7,321 bases of DNA from an uncultured Syntrophobacterales bacterium. GTDB lineage: Bacteria; Desulfobacterota; Syntrophia; Syntrophales; UBA5619. The stretch covers positions 1 to 7,321 of the forward strand of contig CAIUXU010000031.1 of assembly GCA_903903205.1 (NCBI GenBank), read 5' to 3'. Below, piece by piece: positions 7,017 to 7,321 of this stretch; position 1 is the stretch's first letter, and every line of letters begins with the position of its first letter. The notes under the pieces were generated by a model. It saw only the letters and a program-made list of their open reading frames with translations. It had not been told where the DNA came from and searched no databases. The position numbers were made by a program, and so were the translations under genes.

Positions 7017-7024
7017 TAGGATTA
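7017..7024. other. Junction where two divergent genes are both cut
   Basis: The integrase frame on the minus strand is open only up to 7021 and meets TAA at 7022-7024. The DUF234 frame on the plus strand is open only from 7020 and meets TAG at 7017-7019. Both encode family-like residues right up to this point and both lack their N-terminal parts. This fits one deletion or illegitimate recombination joint, or an assembly join. Confidence 0.55.
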
Positions 7025-7321
7025 CCTTCTGGAAGATCATTTTTTCCGCTTCTGGTTCCGTTACGTCTATCCCAACAGAAGTTTCATCGAAGAGGGGCAG
7101 ATCGATTATGTTCTGGACCGGAAGATCATGCCCACCCTCGACCGGTTCATTTCGTGGTCGTTCGAGGAGGCCTGCCGCGACCGGGTCCGCAAAGGGGTGC
7201 CGCAGGGGATCAAATGCAACCAGGTGGGGCGCTGGTGGAGCAAGGAAGGCGAAATCGATATTGTGGGGCTTTCCGAAGATGAAAACACCGTTGTTTTCGG
7301 AGAAGTCAAGTGGAGCGTCAA
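7020..7321 (+). pseudogene. DUF234 C-terminal domain of an archaeal-type ATPase, 5'-truncated, runs off the window
   Basis: The frame encodes DYLLEDHFFRFWFRYVYPNR, then IEEGQID, SFEEACRD, GRWWSKEGEIDIVGL and VVFGEVKWS. This pattern is the DUF234 domain found behind the ATPase domain of archaeal-type ATPases (ATPase_2 family, usually 450-480 residues). The domain resembles PD-(D/E)XK nucleases, and the Asp (7257-7259) and E-x-K (7302-7310) residues are kept. The N-terminal P-loop ATPase half, some 300 residues, is absent: an in-frame TAG lies at 7017-7019 and no start codon with a Shine-Dalgarno is seen at the break. The first in-frame ATG (7128-7130) would leave only part of the domain. The cellular role of these ATPases is poorly known. 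The end lies past the window, so the C-terminus is unseen. Confidence 0.75.

Noticed and set aside
6004..7321. Second att repeat (copy of the ssrA 3' end) within the window
   Set aside because: Only trivial matches of a few bases, such as GGTTC, were seen; none spans the T arm and acceptor stem.
1..7321. CRISPR array, IS element or novel defence cassette
   Set aside because: No spaced repeats or transposase is seen. The accessory end holds only a truncated integrase and a DUF234 fragment, too little to claim a new system.

Overview
The window reads as about 6 kb of conserved bacterial chromosome followed by about 1.3 kb of accessory DNA. The best guess for the organism is a GC-rich member of the Desulfobacterota (former Deltaproteobacteria). 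This rests on the long PlsB-type acyltransferase behind ptsI, the tmRNA tag ADNYDYALAA, and an integrase of a type I associate with that group. It comes from recall of protein families, not from a search.

Left part (1-4720). The C-terminal half of enzyme I of the PEP phosphotransferase system (ptsI) overlaps by four bases (ATGA) the start of a complete 884-residue glycerol-3-phosphate acyltransferase (plsB-like). The two are therefore probably co-transcribed and translationally coupled. Enolase (eno) lies on the opposite strand. Its stop codon is two bases from the plsB stop, so the genes converge with no room for a separate terminator. PEP links the two outer genes: enolase makes it and enzyme I uses it as phosphoryl donor.

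Middle part (4721-6003). A 271-base divergent intergenic region separates eno from smpB. It holds a good sigma70-type promoter for smpB (TTGATA-17-TAGAAT) with an inverted repeat inside its spacer, a 14-base palindrome in the smpB leader, a weaker eno promoter candidate, and a 16-base palindrome plus a hairpin in the eno leader. smpB is followed 173 bases later by ssrA (tmRNA), so both parts of the trans-translation ribosome rescue system sit together. The tmRNA is complete: acceptor stem with the G3-U70 alanine identity pair, tag reading frame, T arm and encoded CCA.

Right part (6004-7321). A tyrosine recombinase gene on the minus strand ends 13 bases from the tmRNA CCA, the classic layout of an element integrated at the ssrA 3' end. 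The integrase looks decayed: its family-like sequence runs upstream of the only possible start (TTG) and stops at a stop codon, and the second catalytic-domain His is replaced by Ser. At the same point (about 7017-7024) a second fragment starts on the plus strand, the C-terminal DUF234 domain of an archaeal-type ATPase without its ATPase half. Two divergent genes both cut at one point suggest a deletion scar inside an old island, or an assembly join. I see no CRISPR array, IS element, rRNA or separate tRNA gene.
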